Notes: generated by a model not told the origin, from the sequence alone. Shown: positions 8,558 to 17,285, counted from the stretch's first letter. The stretch is 42,932 nt of DNA from Microscillaceae bacterium (GCA_011390205.1 JAABSX010000034.1:1-42932); one strand, 5' to 3'. Numbers and translations are program-made.

Positions 8558-8595
8558 AAAAGCAAGCCTTGATTTGATTTGGTAGGCTTGCTTTT
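8558..8595 (-). terminator. Perfect 12 bp stem terminator after the DUF2911 gene
   Basis: AAAAGCAAGCCT (8558-8569) pairs perfectly with AGGCTTGCTTTT (8584-8595) over a 14-base loop, 28 bases past the stop of the minus-strand gene. On the minus strand it ends in a T run, the classic intrinsic terminator. Confidence 0.85.
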
Positions 8596-8622
8596 GGCAT
8601 TTTCTAGTGAGAATTATTTATC

Positions 8623-9189
8623 TTATCTATCTAAAAAAGTAATGGGAAGTGCTATTTTGCTGCGTTCCCAGACGATGATAAGCTCAGCCCCTTTGCGGGT
8701 CTGCTCAAAGAACATGGTAAGCCCTTCATAAATATCTTCGGAGGTATCTGTGGGCATTCTGACACTGAGAATATTTTCGCTTTTATTTTCATCATATTTG
8801 TAAGCACCCCATTGCCCAAGTACTTTGTTGAAAATAATTGTCCATTGCCCATCTTCTGGGATAGCAAACATGGTGTAAGTGCCTGCTGGAAGGGTTTTTT
8901 TGTCTATTTTAATATCTTTGGTAGCAGTGATTTCAGTAGCTTCATTTGCTCCCAAGCGCCAAATCTCACCATAAGGCACAAGGTTTCCGAATATTCTCCT
9001 ACTTTTCATCATAGGTTGCCCATAAGTAACTTTCAGGTAAGTATTGTCCTCTGCCAAAAAGCTCGCCATAGCAAGAGGACTTGCTTTAGGTCTGGGGCTA
9101 ATCAGTTTAGGGCTTTCTTGTGAGAGTAAAACCTGTGAAGAGCCTAAAAATAAGCCCAAAAAGAAGATACAAAACAGCGCACGTGTCAT
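8623..9189 (-). CDS. DUF2911 domain exported protein
   Basis: 188 residues with a clean signal peptide (MTRALFCIFFLGLFLGSSQV, ending near LLSQ). The mature protein matches DUF2911: VTYGQPMMKSRRIFG, VPYGEIWRLGANEATEI, LPAGTYTMFAIPEDGQWTII and FNKVLGQWGAYKYD. The family is periplasmic, all-beta and frequent in Bacteroidota; its function is unknown. Single gene with its own terminator. Confidence 0.85.
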   Translation of the reverse strand: MTRALFCIFFLGLFLGSSQVLLSQESPKLISPRPKASPLAMASFLAEDNTYLKVTYGQPMMKSRRIFGNLVPYGEIWRLGANEATEITATKDIKIDKKTLPAGTYTMFAIPEDGQWTIIFNKVLGQWGAYKYDENKSENILSVRMPTDTSEDIYEGLTMFFEQTRKGAELIIVWERSKIALPITFLDR

Positions 9190-9419
9190 ATGGATAAGTT
9201 TAATTTTGCTTTTTTTGTGAAAATATGTATTGACTACTTAAAAACGCATAAAATTGTTTAGCAAGTATAAGAATTTTTATGTGCTATACAGACCTCTAAA
9301 ATGCAAAAGTACTTCATTTAAGGTATAATCAACTGACAGTGAAACCTTATATGTAAATGGGCAATTTAAGATGATAGATGCTCACCGAGCAGACCCAAGC
9401 CCCTTCGATATTGATTGGT

Positions 9420-9893
9420 TTATTCTTTGCTTTTTTGAATGATAAGCCCTATTCTAGTAATGCCTCCTATGGATACAGGCTCGTCTGCCTGCAAGATTTC
9501 AAACGTATATTGCCCTGTCTCGCCAAGCTCGATACTTTCTTCCAGCACCTTGTCAATATCTCCATAATCACCCATAACATCTCCTAGTTGTTCACCTTTT
9601 GTATTTCGGATAAGGATGGCATAGTCTTCTAAAAAGACTTCTTTTTTGCTGGGTGAGGTGATTTTTAGTTGGAATTTAATCTCTTCTTGTGCGATGAAAG
9701 CCAAGTAAGAAAAAGCCACTTTTAGTTTGTATTTTCTTGGTTTTTTTATTTCTACGAGGTATTCCATGGGGTAGCTTTTGTCCCATTGTTTGCCAGGAAC
9801 TTCATGAAACTTTTCATAGACAGCGGTTTTGCAGCTTGCAAGGGTGCACAGCATCAGGATAAATAAGCAATAATAGGACAGTTTAGACATCAT
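9420..9893 (-). CDS. gldH: GldH-like gliding motility lipoprotein
   Basis: 157 residues. Lipoprotein signal peptide with lipobox LASC (cysteine 21, with KTAV after it). The mature part follows the GldH pattern: VYEKFHEVPGKQWDK near the N-terminus, a beta-rich middle, GEQLGDVMGDYGDID, then the signature end ETGQYTFEILQA and GITRIGLIIQK. GldH is an outer-membrane-linked lipoprotein needed for gliding in flavobacteria, working with GldB/GldD/GldJ and the type IX secretion machinery. No other gld gene is visible in this window. The assignment rests on motif resemblance by eye; a divergent relative is possible. Confidence 0.68.
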   Translation of the reverse strand: MMSKLSYYCLFILMLCTLASCKTAVYEKFHEVPGKQWDKSYPMEYLVEIKKPRKYKLKVAFSYLAFIAQEEIKFQLKITSPSKKEVFLEDYAILIRNTKGEQLGDVMGDYGDIDKVLEESIELGETGQYTFEILQADEPVSIGGITRIGLIIQKSKE

Positions 9894-9914
9894 AGGTTTT
9901 AAATAATAGAGTGT

Positions 9915-10676
9915 TTAAGATTTTTTAAAGGGATACTTCATAAAAGCAATAAATTCTCCAAAAGTATCTTTGGAAGTAAATACTGATTTAATCACCTTTA
10001 AATATTCACTGCTGCTTGGTTTTTTTTCTTGATTTTCATCTGCTGCTCCTGCCTCTGTGCCTTTGGGTTGTTTGAGAAGACGCTCTGCTTCTATCCTTTG
10101 TTTTTGTTTGGTTTCATATTCTTGCAAGATTTCTTCTAGCTGTGGTTTTTCAAAGTTTTTGCCTTTGTCTGCAATCTCATCTGCTTTTTTGAAATAAGCT
10201 TGTGCATTTTGTTTTTTTCCTAGTTTATCTTCGAGCAGCCCAAGGTTGTTAAGTGCAATGGCATCTTGTGGGTCTAGGCAGAGGGCTTTTTCATAATCTT
10301 CGATAGCCCCTTCGGTATCACCTATGAATGCCCTGATATAGGCACGGCTGGCATATCTGTAGGGGTTTTTAGGCTCTAGGTTAAGTGCTTCGTTGAGGTC
10401 TTGAATAGCCCCTCTGTTATCTTTGAGCAGGTGTTTTGCCACACCTCTTTCACTGTAGATGGCGGCATTTTGGGGTGCTAATGTGAGTGCAATGTCATAA
10501 TCTTGGATAGCATCTCGGTATTTTTCTAATTTTTGGTAGGCAAGCCCTCGGTTGTAGTAGCTTGCAATGTGAGTAGGCGCTTGGCTGATGGCTTCTGTGA
10601 AAGAAAGAATGGCAGCCTTGAAGTCCTCTTTTTTACAGTGCTCTATGCCAGCTAAGAAATAAGTGTTGTCGTTCAT
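9915..10676 (-). CDS. Cytoplasmic TPR protein with charged C-terminal tail
   Basis: About 253 residues from MNDNTYFLAGIEHC. A TTG at 10691 would add five residues, but the ATG at 10674-10676 begins directly at the first repeat. Four to five canonical TPRs span residues 1-165 (for example ASYYNRGLAYQKLEKYRDA and IYSERGVAKHLLKDNRGA). A charged coiled-coil-like stretch (IDEIADKG to EAERLLKQ) and a short amphipathic tail ending FMKYPFKKS follow. No signal peptide. It lies 21 bases ahead of the GldH-like gene on the same strand and is probably co-transcribed with it. Scaffold role inferred from the repeats alone. Confidence 0.8.
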   Translation of the reverse strand: MNDNTYFLAGIEHCKKEDFKAAILSFTEAISQAPTHIASYYNRGLAYQKLEKYRDAIQDYDIALTLAPQNAAIYSERGVAKHLLKDNRGAIQDLNEALNLEPKNPYRYASRAYIRAFIGDTEGAIEDYEKALCLDPQDAIALNNLGLLEDKLGKKQNAQAYFKKADEIADKGKNFEKPQLEEILQEYETKQKQRIEAERLLKQPKGTEAGAADENQEKKPSSSEYLKVIKSVFTSKDTFGEFIAFMKYPFKKS

Positions 10677-10759
10677 AAATATTTTCAGCAATTTTCAAAG
10701 TAAATCATTTGCTCTAAAAAACTGCTTAGGAGGCTAAATGTTATCAGAGTTAGAATCAG

Positions 10760-11941
10760 CTATTGTGTAGAAGACAGATATTTCTGTCTTTTTTGGGCAT
10801 CTTGGATGATAGCCTCTAACCACTCTGCTTCGGCTTTGGCTGCGCCTTTGTCCATAGATTTGGGCAAGGCAGCTATGGCAGCCTCTGCTTTTTGGAGGGC
10901 TAGTTTGGGCTTGTCTTCTGCCAATGCCAGGGCAGCTTCGGCTCGGAATATTTGTGCTTTTGGGATGACTGCCCCTATGATGGCATTGTCAAAATAAGTG
11001 CGTGCTGTGTCTGCATCTTCTTCATAGCGTGCAGTATAGTAAGTCTTTTCTAACCAAAGAGCGGCTTGATAGCCCCCAGGTATTTGTGGGAGATATTGTG
11101 TATAAACATCTAGGTGTGTGCCTGCCTCTTGGGGCTGATGTGTGTCTAAGAAATACAGATACAAGAAGCTGTGAATATATGCCTTAAAAGGGGTATCTAC
11201 CTGAAAATCAAGTGCTTTTTGAAGGGGTTTGATGTCTATCTCACGTATGCGTGTGCCCGTCATAGATTGGGCAAGGGCTTGTAATAAAATGACCTCGAGC
11301 TGTGCTTGTTGTCCACCTTTCCATAGATTAAGGATTCGGCCACCATCCGAATAAAATCCCCCTGACTTCATCGGGATAATGGTAAGCACAAAGATAATCA
11401 GCGAAAAAATAGCACTTAATCCGAAGAAGGCACTCAATAGTGCTGTGCCCATCCAAAATGAGCCCTCAGGAGAAGTAGGCAAAGCTTGCCCTACCCCGAA
11501 GGCAAGCATTGCCCAGCACAGGCTTGCCACAGGGCCACCAGCGGCAAAGCGAATAAATTTGGGAGCGAGGTTTTCGGTATTTTGTGGCAGACAAAGAGCC
11601 AAGCCACCAAAGGTATTTAGGTTTTTATTCCACTTAAATAAAAGTTTGCCTTCTTCTTTTTCTATCATAAAAGGGCCTACGGTGTACATCCTAAAATCAA
11701 AGCCTACCGCCAGCCCTGCCAGCACATGCCCCAGCTCGTGCAGTGCCAGCACCAGCAAAAAAGCAAGCAGCATCAGCGGGAGGAGCAGTAGCTTAAATTC
11801 TAGGGGTGTATGACTGCTAGATTCTGGACTACTGAAAAACCGCCCCACACCATAGCCCACAGCTACTCCTGCAAGTGCAAGAATGAGAGGGAACAGCACA
11901 ACTTTCCAGTTGGTTTTTTTCTTTTGATTTTTATCAGACAT
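10760..11941 (-). CDS. M50-family membrane zinc metalloprotease
   Basis: 393 residues. A lysine-rich N-terminus leads into a transmembrane helix (16-34), then a helix carrying the zinc motif H68-E69-L-G-H72. A conserved A-A-G-G-P-V-A-S element sits near 133-140. Further membrane segments (142-150, 165-191) follow, and the third zinc ligand is probably D199 in FYSDGGRIL. The C-terminal ~170 residues are soluble and helical with TPR-like pairs (AEAALALAEDKPKLALQKAEA). M50 enzymes cleave membrane-embedded substrates. There is no PDZ domain, and the substrate is unknown. It lies 83 bases ahead of the TPR-gldH pair, possibly in one transcript. Confidence 0.82.
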   Translation of the reverse strand: MSDKNQKKKTNWKVVLFPLILALAGVAVGYGVGRFFSSPESSSHTPLEFKLLLLPLMLLAFLLVLALHELGHVLAGLAVGFDFRMYTVGPFMIEKEEGKLLFKWNKNLNTFGGLALCLPQNTENLAPKFIRFAAGGPVASLCWAMLAFGVGQALPTSPEGSFWMGTALLSAFFGLSAIFSLIIFVLTIIPMKSGGFYSDGGRILNLWKGGQQAQLEVILLQALAQSMTGTRIREIDIKPLQKALDFQVDTPFKAYIHSFLYLYFLDTHQPQEAGTHLDVYTQYLPQIPGGYQAALWLEKTYYTARYEEDADTARTYFDNAIIGAVIPKAQIFRAEAALALAEDKPKLALQKAEAAIAALPKSMDKGAAKAEAEWLEAIIQDAQKRQKYLSSTQ

Positions 11942-12019
11942 GGCTCTGCTTCTTTTGTTTTGTCAGTAAGTAGCCAATGTTTGCTTAGGATTACATTTAA
12001 AACCAGAATATTTTTTGTT

Positions 12020-13153
12020 TTACAAAATATCTTCTACTGGAGATTTCTTAAGTTGTTTGATGGTATCAATGAACAAATCATTGGCGATTGTGCCGTTTTC
12101 ATTTTCGGATAATTCTGGAAAAATACGTTCTACCACATAAGCCTCAATACCCCCCTCTACATTTTTGGCAATGATATTTCCTTGGTATCTCATTTGAAAA
12201 AAGTCTTTGACCAGCTTGTAAGTATTCTCCGAAATAAGCACTTTATCTACTTCTCCATTACTTTCTAGGCGGCTGGCTATGTTTACAGTATTGCCCCACA
12301 CATCATAGGCAAGGCGTTTTTTGCCGATGACTCCCGCTACTACCTCACCAGAGTTGATACCTATTCGGCACTGCCAATAATCTTTGCCGAGGGATTTCTT
12401 TTCATCGATTCTTTCTTGCATAAACTGCTGTATCTCTAGGGCTGCCAGTACAGTTTCTATGGCATTGGATTGGTTTGGGCTAGGGACTCCCCCCACACAC
12501 ATGTAAGCATCTCCGATGGTTTTGATTTTTTCAAGATTGTGTTTGTCTATGATTTCATCAAATTTCTCGAAGTAATAATCTAATTCAGCTACCAGCTCTG
12601 AGGCAGTCATATTGCGGGCGACACGTGTAAACCCTTGAAAATCAGTAAACAACACACTTGCCCTTACAAAGTATTTGGCTTCGGCTTGGTTGTATTTAAT
12701 GAGTTCTTCTGTGATGTCTTTGGGCAGTATATTATAGAGAAGGGTCTCTTTGTCTTTGACGGCCTTGCGTAATCTGAGAGCAGATTTTACCCTTGCCAAG
12801 AAGACTATTTTATCCACGGGCTTGCTGATATAATCTGTGGCTCCTGCCTCAAAGGCGATGGCAATATCTTCGGGCCGCATCATAGCCCCTGTCACCATAA
12901 TGACAGGAATGTCTTCTGTTTTTTCTTCTTTTTTGAGCATTTTGAGTGCTTCTATACCACTGACCACGGGCATATCCCAGTCCATGAGGATAAGGTCAGG
13001 GTTTCTTCGCAGTGCATCTTCATAAGCATCTTTGCCATTGGAGCCAAGAGAAATCTCTAGTGGCAAAAACTCTTGGGGCAAGTCTTTGAGGTAGTTTCTG
13101 ACGATGTGGCGGTTTTCACTTTCATCATCTACGATAAGGATTTTTGTAGTCAT
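12020..13153 (-). CDS. Response regulator fused to class III adenylate cyclase
   Basis: 378 residues from MTTKILIVDDES. A longer frame to 13183 would overlap the kinase gene; this ATG starts the receiver domain. Receiver 1-125: acidic pair D9-D10, phosphoacceptor D58 in LILMDWDMP, and K111. A linker helix (126-160) precedes the cyclase domain (165-345): metal ligands D171 (FTDFQGFT) and D215 (TIGDAYM), base-selecting K211 and D284 (YDVWGN), and transition-state N291 and R295. The K/D pair marks ATP rather than GTP as substrate, so it should make cAMP under phosphorylation control. It lies 10 bases after the kinase gene, so that kinase is the likely partner. Confidence 0.92.
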   Translation of the reverse strand: MTTKILIVDDESENRHIVRNYLKDLPQEFLPLEISLGSNGKDAYEDALRRNPDLILMDWDMPVVSGIEALKMLKKEEKTEDIPVIMVTGAMMRPEDIAIAFEAGATDYISKPVDKIVFLARVKSALRLRKAVKDKETLLYNILPKDITEELIKYNQAEAKYFVRASVLFTDFQGFTRVARNMTASELVAELDYYFEKFDEIIDKHNLEKIKTIGDAYMCVGGVPSPNQSNAIETVLAALEIQQFMQERIDEKKSLGKDYWQCRIGINSGEVVAGVIGKKRLAYDVWGNTVNIASRLESNGEVDKVLISENTYKLVKDFFQMRYQGNIIAKNVEGGIEAYVVERIFPELSENENGTIANDLFIDTIKQLKKSPVEDIL

Positions 13154-13163
13154 TTTTGTATGT

Positions 13164-15812
13164 TTAGGATAAAACTTTATCAATCAGTAACTTAAAACGC
13201 ACTTCATCAGATTTTTCGGCACAGTCCACCATCGCTTTTCTCCAATGTTGTATGCCTCCATTGATGCTAGGGTCTATTCTTTCTATGAGATTTTCTAGTT
13301 CGGAGTAATCTCTATAAATGATTCCTTTATCTTGAATTTCTTGGACGAAGGGCAGCAGGAATGTTTTTTCTTCTGGGCTTAGTTTTATTTTTTCTCTGCC
13401 ACCTATGGAGCTGATAGGATCGGCCATACTGATTTCTTCGATGTCAGATTTATGCAGGTAAAATGAGAAAGTAGAGCCTTCTTTTTCTACGGATTCTACC
13501 TTTATTTGAGTGCCATGAGCTTCTATAGCCATTTTGCAGAAAGTAAGTCCTAGCCCTACAGAGGAAGACCTGTTGAGTGATTTGGTGTCATCTTGTACGA
13601 ACTTATCAAAAATGCTGTGCATATTTTTTTCGGAGATGCCTTTGCCCGTATCTGATACATCCACCCTTATATAATGTCCTACTTGCTCTGCACTGAGTAT
13701 GATTTTGTCTCCTGCATCTGTGTATTTTATGGCATTGGAGAGTAGGTTGTCAAATACCCTGAAGATACATTCTTTGTCATATTTTGCCCAGATGTCAAGT
13801 GGGATTTTATTTTCTAGGCGAACGCCCTTTTGCTCTAGATAAATGGCAATCTGTCCTACGGCTTCCATGGATGTTTCGTAGAGGTTATTGTCTTTGGCAT
13901 TGATGGGCATGTCTTTGCCACTGTATTTTTGAATTTGCAAGATATTGACGCTCATTTGGTCTATGCGTCTTCCTGCTTGCTGTATGATATTGAGTCCTTT
14001 TTGTATTTCGGGAAGCGTTTTTTGGGCCATGTCAGGTTGGCTGTATGCTTTGATGTGGTTCAGTGGGTTTTTGAGGTCATGCACTATCATGGCCACGAGA
14101 GACTCCCTTGATTCTTGTAGTTCATCAAGTTCCGTCTGCTTTCTGTAAAGATCTTCTTTTTGAGCATCTATTTCTTCCTTAAGCTCTTCTGTTTTGGCAT
14201 TGGCTTCTTTGATTCGTTCTTCCTTTCTTTTGATTTCGTCATTCTTTGACTCTAGCTCGTGAACACGTGCAGCAAGTTCATTCTTGGTTTGTTCTAATTC
14301 TTGGATATTTTCATCTCCTGCTAGTTTTTCTTTTCGAGCCTTTTTTTCCAAGTAGAAAAAGAGTAAAAACAAGACAAGTGATAGCAAAGACATAATGGCT
14401 GCTACCCAAGCAATGACGTAAGTTATGTCATATTTGGCTTTGAGTTTTTTATATTCTTGAATGCTTTCTTGTTTGAGCTTGGCTATAGTCTCAAGCTCTA
14501 TTTGTTTTTCTTTGATGAGTCTGTCTTTCTCAAAGATATTTCCGAGTAGTTTTTGTTTATCTGCTTCTAGTTTCTCTATTTCGCTTTGTAGTTTCTCACC
14601 CAACAGTATTTTTTGTCTATATTCCTCGATTTTTTCGTTGAGTCTATCCAACTTTATTTTTTCGTCCTTTTTTTCTTTGTTTAACCTCGTAATATCGGCA
14701 TTGAGAGCATTTTCCCATTTATCGAGTTTATCGAAGGGGATAACTCTATTTTTTTGCTCGTCTGTCTCGCGAGGCTTGTCGGTCTTGTTAGTGTTGTCGG
14801 TCTTGTTAGTGTTGTCGGTCTTTTCTTCGCCAGGCTCATGTACGGGCGGAGGGGGGATGTCTGATTTTTGTTTTTCTTTATCGGTATCTTCTTCTGGTGT
14901 GACTATTGGGTTTGGTTTTGTGTGTACGCAAGGTTTGAAAGTAGGTTTGTAGCTAGGATACTTGTTCAAGAATTCTTCGAGTTTGTCGATGTTGTCAAAT
15001 TCTTTTTTGGAACAGTCATTGTCGCCTTTTTGAATGACAAACGTAAGCTTTTTCCTAAAGTCCATGTCTGGTCTGATTTTAAGCTCGAAGTAGCCCCTTT
15101 CATTCGTCTCTGTAAACAACTGAGGATATTCTTCTATATATATTTTGGTGCTCTCGTATCGTTTGTCAAGTCTGCCATGAATAAGTGGTTTTTTGAGTGT
15201 ATGTAGGTTTGCATGGGTTTGAAAATTCGCATAGTTGTCATATTCTTTCCTATACACTCGATAGCTTGGTGCCTCAATGACAAGTATCATTTTTTTATCT
15301 TTGTCAAAGTCACGGGCAATTTCTATGGTAAATTCCCCATTGTTTGCTGAGGTTGTTTCTTGTTCTTTATATCCTTCAATAAATACCCTAGCATCTTTAA
15401 TTCGCTCTCTAGATGTCCCTTGAACGTTTCCTTGCAGCCTGATAGGAGCATTCAGCATTTTCAAAGCAAAGTCTCTTTTTTCTGAATTATTTCTGTCATT
15501 ATTTTTGAAAGAGAATTTATTACTCTGAAATCCATCTTTCTCTGCCCTGAGATAAACTGTTTCATTGCGCCTCAGGGGAAGGCTAAGGGTGATGCTGTAC
15601 TTGCCAAATTGGTCTGTAAGCACTGAGTTGTTGGGGTTACTTTCTTCTGATATCTTAGCATTAGGAACGGGAGTCCCTCGGCCATAATATTGGTTGTAGA
15701 TTGTCCCTCTGATTTCTGTTACTTTCCTTTGAGCCTGCATAAACTGAGGCAAAAGTATAAGGCACAATAATACATAGATTACCCGCCTTGGGTTGTTTTG
15801 ATTTGGTGTCAT
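13164..15812 (-). CDS. Membrane histidine kinase with exported carboxypeptidase-regulatory-like domains
   Basis: 882 residues. Signal peptide (VIYVLLCLILLPQFMQAQ) and then two or three beta-sandwich repeats like CarboxypepD regulatory domains (residues ~35-290), e.g. VPNAKISEESNPNNSVLTD and IRLQGNVQGTSRERIKD. A Pro/Thr/Asn-rich hinge holds a tandem repeat. A long coiled coil (~370-460), a transmembrane helix (~463-488) and a second coiled coil follow. The kinase core has H578 in MIVHDLKNPLN, an N box (DNLLSNAIKYTD), G1 (VSDTGKGIS) and G2 (SSVGLGLTFCKMA). About 115 further helical residues follow the ATPase domain. The exported sensor and adjacent receiver-cyclase suggest envelope sensing that feeds cAMP output. 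Confidence 0.9.
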   Translation of the reverse strand: MTPNQNNPRRVIYVLLCLILLPQFMQAQRKVTEIRGTIYNQYYGRGTPVPNAKISEESNPNNSVLTDQFGKYSITLSLPLRRNETVYLRAEKDGFQSNKFSFKNNDRNNSEKRDFALKMLNAPIRLQGNVQGTSRERIKDARVFIEGYKEQETTSANNGEFTIEIARDFDKDKKMILVIEAPSYRVYRKEYDNYANFQTHANLHTLKKPLIHGRLDKRYESTKIYIEEYPQLFTETNERGYFELKIRPDMDFRKKLTFVIQKGDNDCSKKEFDNIDKLEEFLNKYPSYKPTFKPCVHTKPNPIVTPEEDTDKEKQKSDIPPPPVHEPGEEKTDNTNKTDNTNKTDKPRETDEQKNRVIPFDKLDKWENALNADITRLNKEKKDEKIKLDRLNEKIEEYRQKILLGEKLQSEIEKLEADKQKLLGNIFEKDRLIKEKQIELETIAKLKQESIQEYKKLKAKYDITYVIAWVAAIMSLLSLVLFLLFFYLEKKARKEKLAGDENIQELEQTKNELAARVHELESKNDEIKRKEERIKEANAKTEELKEEIDAQKEDLYRKQTELDELQESRESLVAMIVHDLKNPLNHIKAYSQPDMAQKTLPEIQKGLNIIQQAGRRIDQMSVNILQIQKYSGKDMPINAKDNNLYETSMEAVGQIAIYLEQKGVRLENKIPLDIWAKYDKECIFRVFDNLLSNAIKYTDAGDKIILSAEQVGHYIRVDVSDTGKGISEKNMHSIFDKFVQDDTKSLNRSSSVGLGLTFCKMAIEAHGTQIKVESVEKEGSTFSFYLHKSDIEEISMADPISSIGGREKIKLSPEEKTFLLPFVQEIQDKGIIYRDYSELENLIERIDPSINGGIQHWRKAMVDCAEKSDEVRFKLLIDKVLS
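14778..14822. repeat. 18 bp in-frame tandem repeat in the kinase gene
   Basis: GTCGGTCTTGTTAGTGTT occurs twice (14778-14795 and 14796-14813), and a third unit begins before decaying. On the coding strand it gives repeated D-N-T-N-K-T hexapeptides in the hinge between the exported domains and the coiled coil. Copy number is likely to vary between strains. Confidence 0.85.
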
Positions 15813-16087
15813 CAGGGCTTTGTGCTATTAAATTTGGTTTTGCTTAACTTTTAACCATGGTTGCATGGTAAGTCATACAATGCAAATAGGAGAGTTTTTT
15901 TGAAAAAAGCAAATTTTTCTTACTCTTTTCAAAAAAATAATCTAAGAAATATAATTTTTTGTGATTTGGAGTCAGATTTGTAGCTGCATTGTCCGTAAAT
16001 CAGCCCAAATTTATAACTTAGCATAGTTTGACTCGTTATAAATATATGATGAACTTACTAAAACTTAAATCTATCAAATCTCACTTT

Positions 16088-16420
16088 ATGACGAAATTTA
16101 CACAAAAAAACAGATACATTGCTTTTGTTTTGTTCTTGGGGATGTTTGTATTCTCTGCCTGCAGCAAGCGTTCTCAATGCCCCGCCTACATGGAGTTTCA
16201 GGGGGGGACTATCAGCGTGCAAGACAATGACAAAAGCCCAGAAGCCCTCCGCAAACAAAGCCAAAAATTACTTGACTCTCAGGATACCTACATCGTAGTG
16301 AAGCGAGATAAAAGAACAGGACTGGTAAAGAGTAAAAAGCGTGTCAAAAAAGGGAAAAATAACACCAAAAAGCACAAAGGCTTTGAAGTAGATCCACGTA
16401 CTATGAAGGGAGTTAAATAA
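16088..16420 (+). CDS. Small basic lipoprotein of unknown family
   Basis: About 110 residues starting MTKFTQKNRYIAFVLF. Upstream in-frame ATGs at 16028, 16046 and 16049 would put a long polar extension before the signal sequence. Lipoprotein signal with lipobox FSAC followed by SKRSQ. The mature protein has one more cysteine (CPAYMEFQGG) and a lysine/arginine-rich C-terminal half (SKKRVKKGKNNTKKHKG). I do not recognise the family. It is followed by a terminator on its stop codon and then, 46 bases on, by a basic secreted repeat protein in the same direction. The shared signal peptide and basicity suggest a joint envelope role, which is inference. Confidence 0.75.
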   Translation: MTKFTQKNRYIAFVLFLGMFVFSACSKRSQCPAYMEFQGGTISVQDNDKSPEALRKQSQKLLDSQDTYIVVKRDKRTGLVKSKKRVKKGKNNTKKHKGFEVDPRTMKGVK

Positions 16421-16435
16421 ACTCCCCTTTTTTTT
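16408..16435 (+). terminator. Intrinsic terminator overlapping the lipoprotein stop codon
   Basis: GGGAGTT (16408-16414) pairs with AACTCCC (16420-16426), followed by a C and eight T. The gene's TAA stop (16418-16420) lies at the loop and start of the 3' arm. Confidence 0.82.
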
Positions 16436-16466
16436 AATTCTGTTGTATCAAGATTTCTCCTAATTT

Positions 16467-17270
16467 ATGTTAGAAATATTACTCAAAAAATATCCATCCG
16501 TTTTTGCTCTCATTTTTTTATTGTTTTTCTTTTTCTTGTTTTATCACCCACTTAGCGCTCAAGATAAAAATAAAGACAAGAAAGAAAACCCTACAAGCTC
16601 TTACAGTGGCACAGAGGCAGTACGCAAAAAAGGCGATCAAGGCACTAAAGATGTAGTCAATAAAGAAAGACGCATCAAAACCAAAAGAGAACTTAAAGAA
16701 GATGCAAGTATGCGTGCCAGCTACAGAGGGCAAGAAAAATACATGGACTTGCCAGCACTCCGGGCCCAAAAAAATCAAAAACTAGCCAGCTATTCAGGCA
16801 AAGTTTCTCTCAGAAAATATGACCGATTCAAAAACCGAATAGACAACAAAGACCGAGATATGGCAAGTTACTCAGGCAGTGTCAGGTATGTCAATATCCC
16901 GAAGCAACGTGAAAAAATTAGCCAGAAAATGGCATCTTCCAAAGGACCTGTGCTTATCAGAGTCAGAAGGAAACCCAAAGGAGACATCACTTCCGAATAC
17001 AGGGGTGCACCCAGAAGGCCTCGCCAAGAAATTAAATACAGCAAAACCAACCTCAGAAAAGGAGCAAGAGTCAAAAAATCAGAATTGCCCAATTATGCCA
17101 AAGAGAAAAAACGCAAGCTGAAATATGACAAAGGCGAGACCATGATGTGGCAAAGAGGCGGCTCTACCATGCCCGGCTCTGGCAAAAGAGAACTTCCCAA
17201 AAAACAAAAAGGAAAGAAAAACAAACAAGAAAATAACAGCGAACAAGGCGAAGAAATCCCTGACAATTAA
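16467..17270 (+). CDS. Secreted, highly basic protein with ASYSG repeats
   Basis: 267 residues. Signal peptide: hydrophobic run FALIFLLFFFFLFYHPLSAQ, with likely cleavage after SAQ. The mature protein is very rich in K and R and built of about six degenerate units of 25-35 residues, each opening with a motif like A-S-Y-S-G: SSYSGTEA, ASYRGQEK, ASYSGKVS, ASYSGSVR, SSKGPVLI and SEYRGAPR. Between the motifs are basic stretches with conserved spacing. No known domain is recognised. It could be an outer-membrane or surface protein that binds polyanions, or a barrel with repeated turns; neither can be shown here. Its hairpin overlaps its own stop codon. Confidence 0.8.
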   Translation: MLEILLKKYPSVFALIFLLFFFFLFYHPLSAQDKNKDKKENPTSSYSGTEAVRKKGDQGTKDVVNKERRIKTKRELKEDASMRASYRGQEKYMDLPALRAQKNQKLASYSGKVSLRKYDRFKNRIDNKDRDMASYSGSVRYVNIPKQREKISQKMASSKGPVLIRVRRKPKGDITSEYRGAPRRPRQEIKYSKTNLRKGARVKKSELPNYAKEKKRKLKYDKGETMMWQRGGSTMPGSGKRELPKKQKGKKNKQENNSEQGEEIPDN

Positions 17271-17280
17271 GTCAGGGATT
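17255..17280 (+). terminator. Perfect 10 bp hairpin with the stop codon in its loop
   Basis: AATCCCTGAC (17255-17264) and GTCAGGGATT (17271-17280) pair perfectly around a 6-base loop containing the TAA stop of the repeat-protein gene. No T run follows, so it may stabilise the 3' end rather than terminate on its own. Confidence 0.6.
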
Positions 17281-17285
17281 GTGCC

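Noticed and set aside
13153-13183. Upstream start giving a 387-residue response regulator that overlaps the kinase gene
   Set aside because: The extra N-terminal residues precede the first receiver strand and serve no domain; the ATG at 13151-13153 starts the receiver fold exactly.
14778-14822. Short tandem repeat as a possible CRISPR or VNTR locus
   Set aside because: It is a 2.5-copy in-frame repeat within a protein hinge with no spacers.
14461-14952. 163-codon plus-strand ORF rich in serine and leucine
   Set aside because: It is the reverse shadow of the coiled coil and hinge of the histidine kinase; low-complexity composition follows from the lysine/glutamate-rich sense strand.
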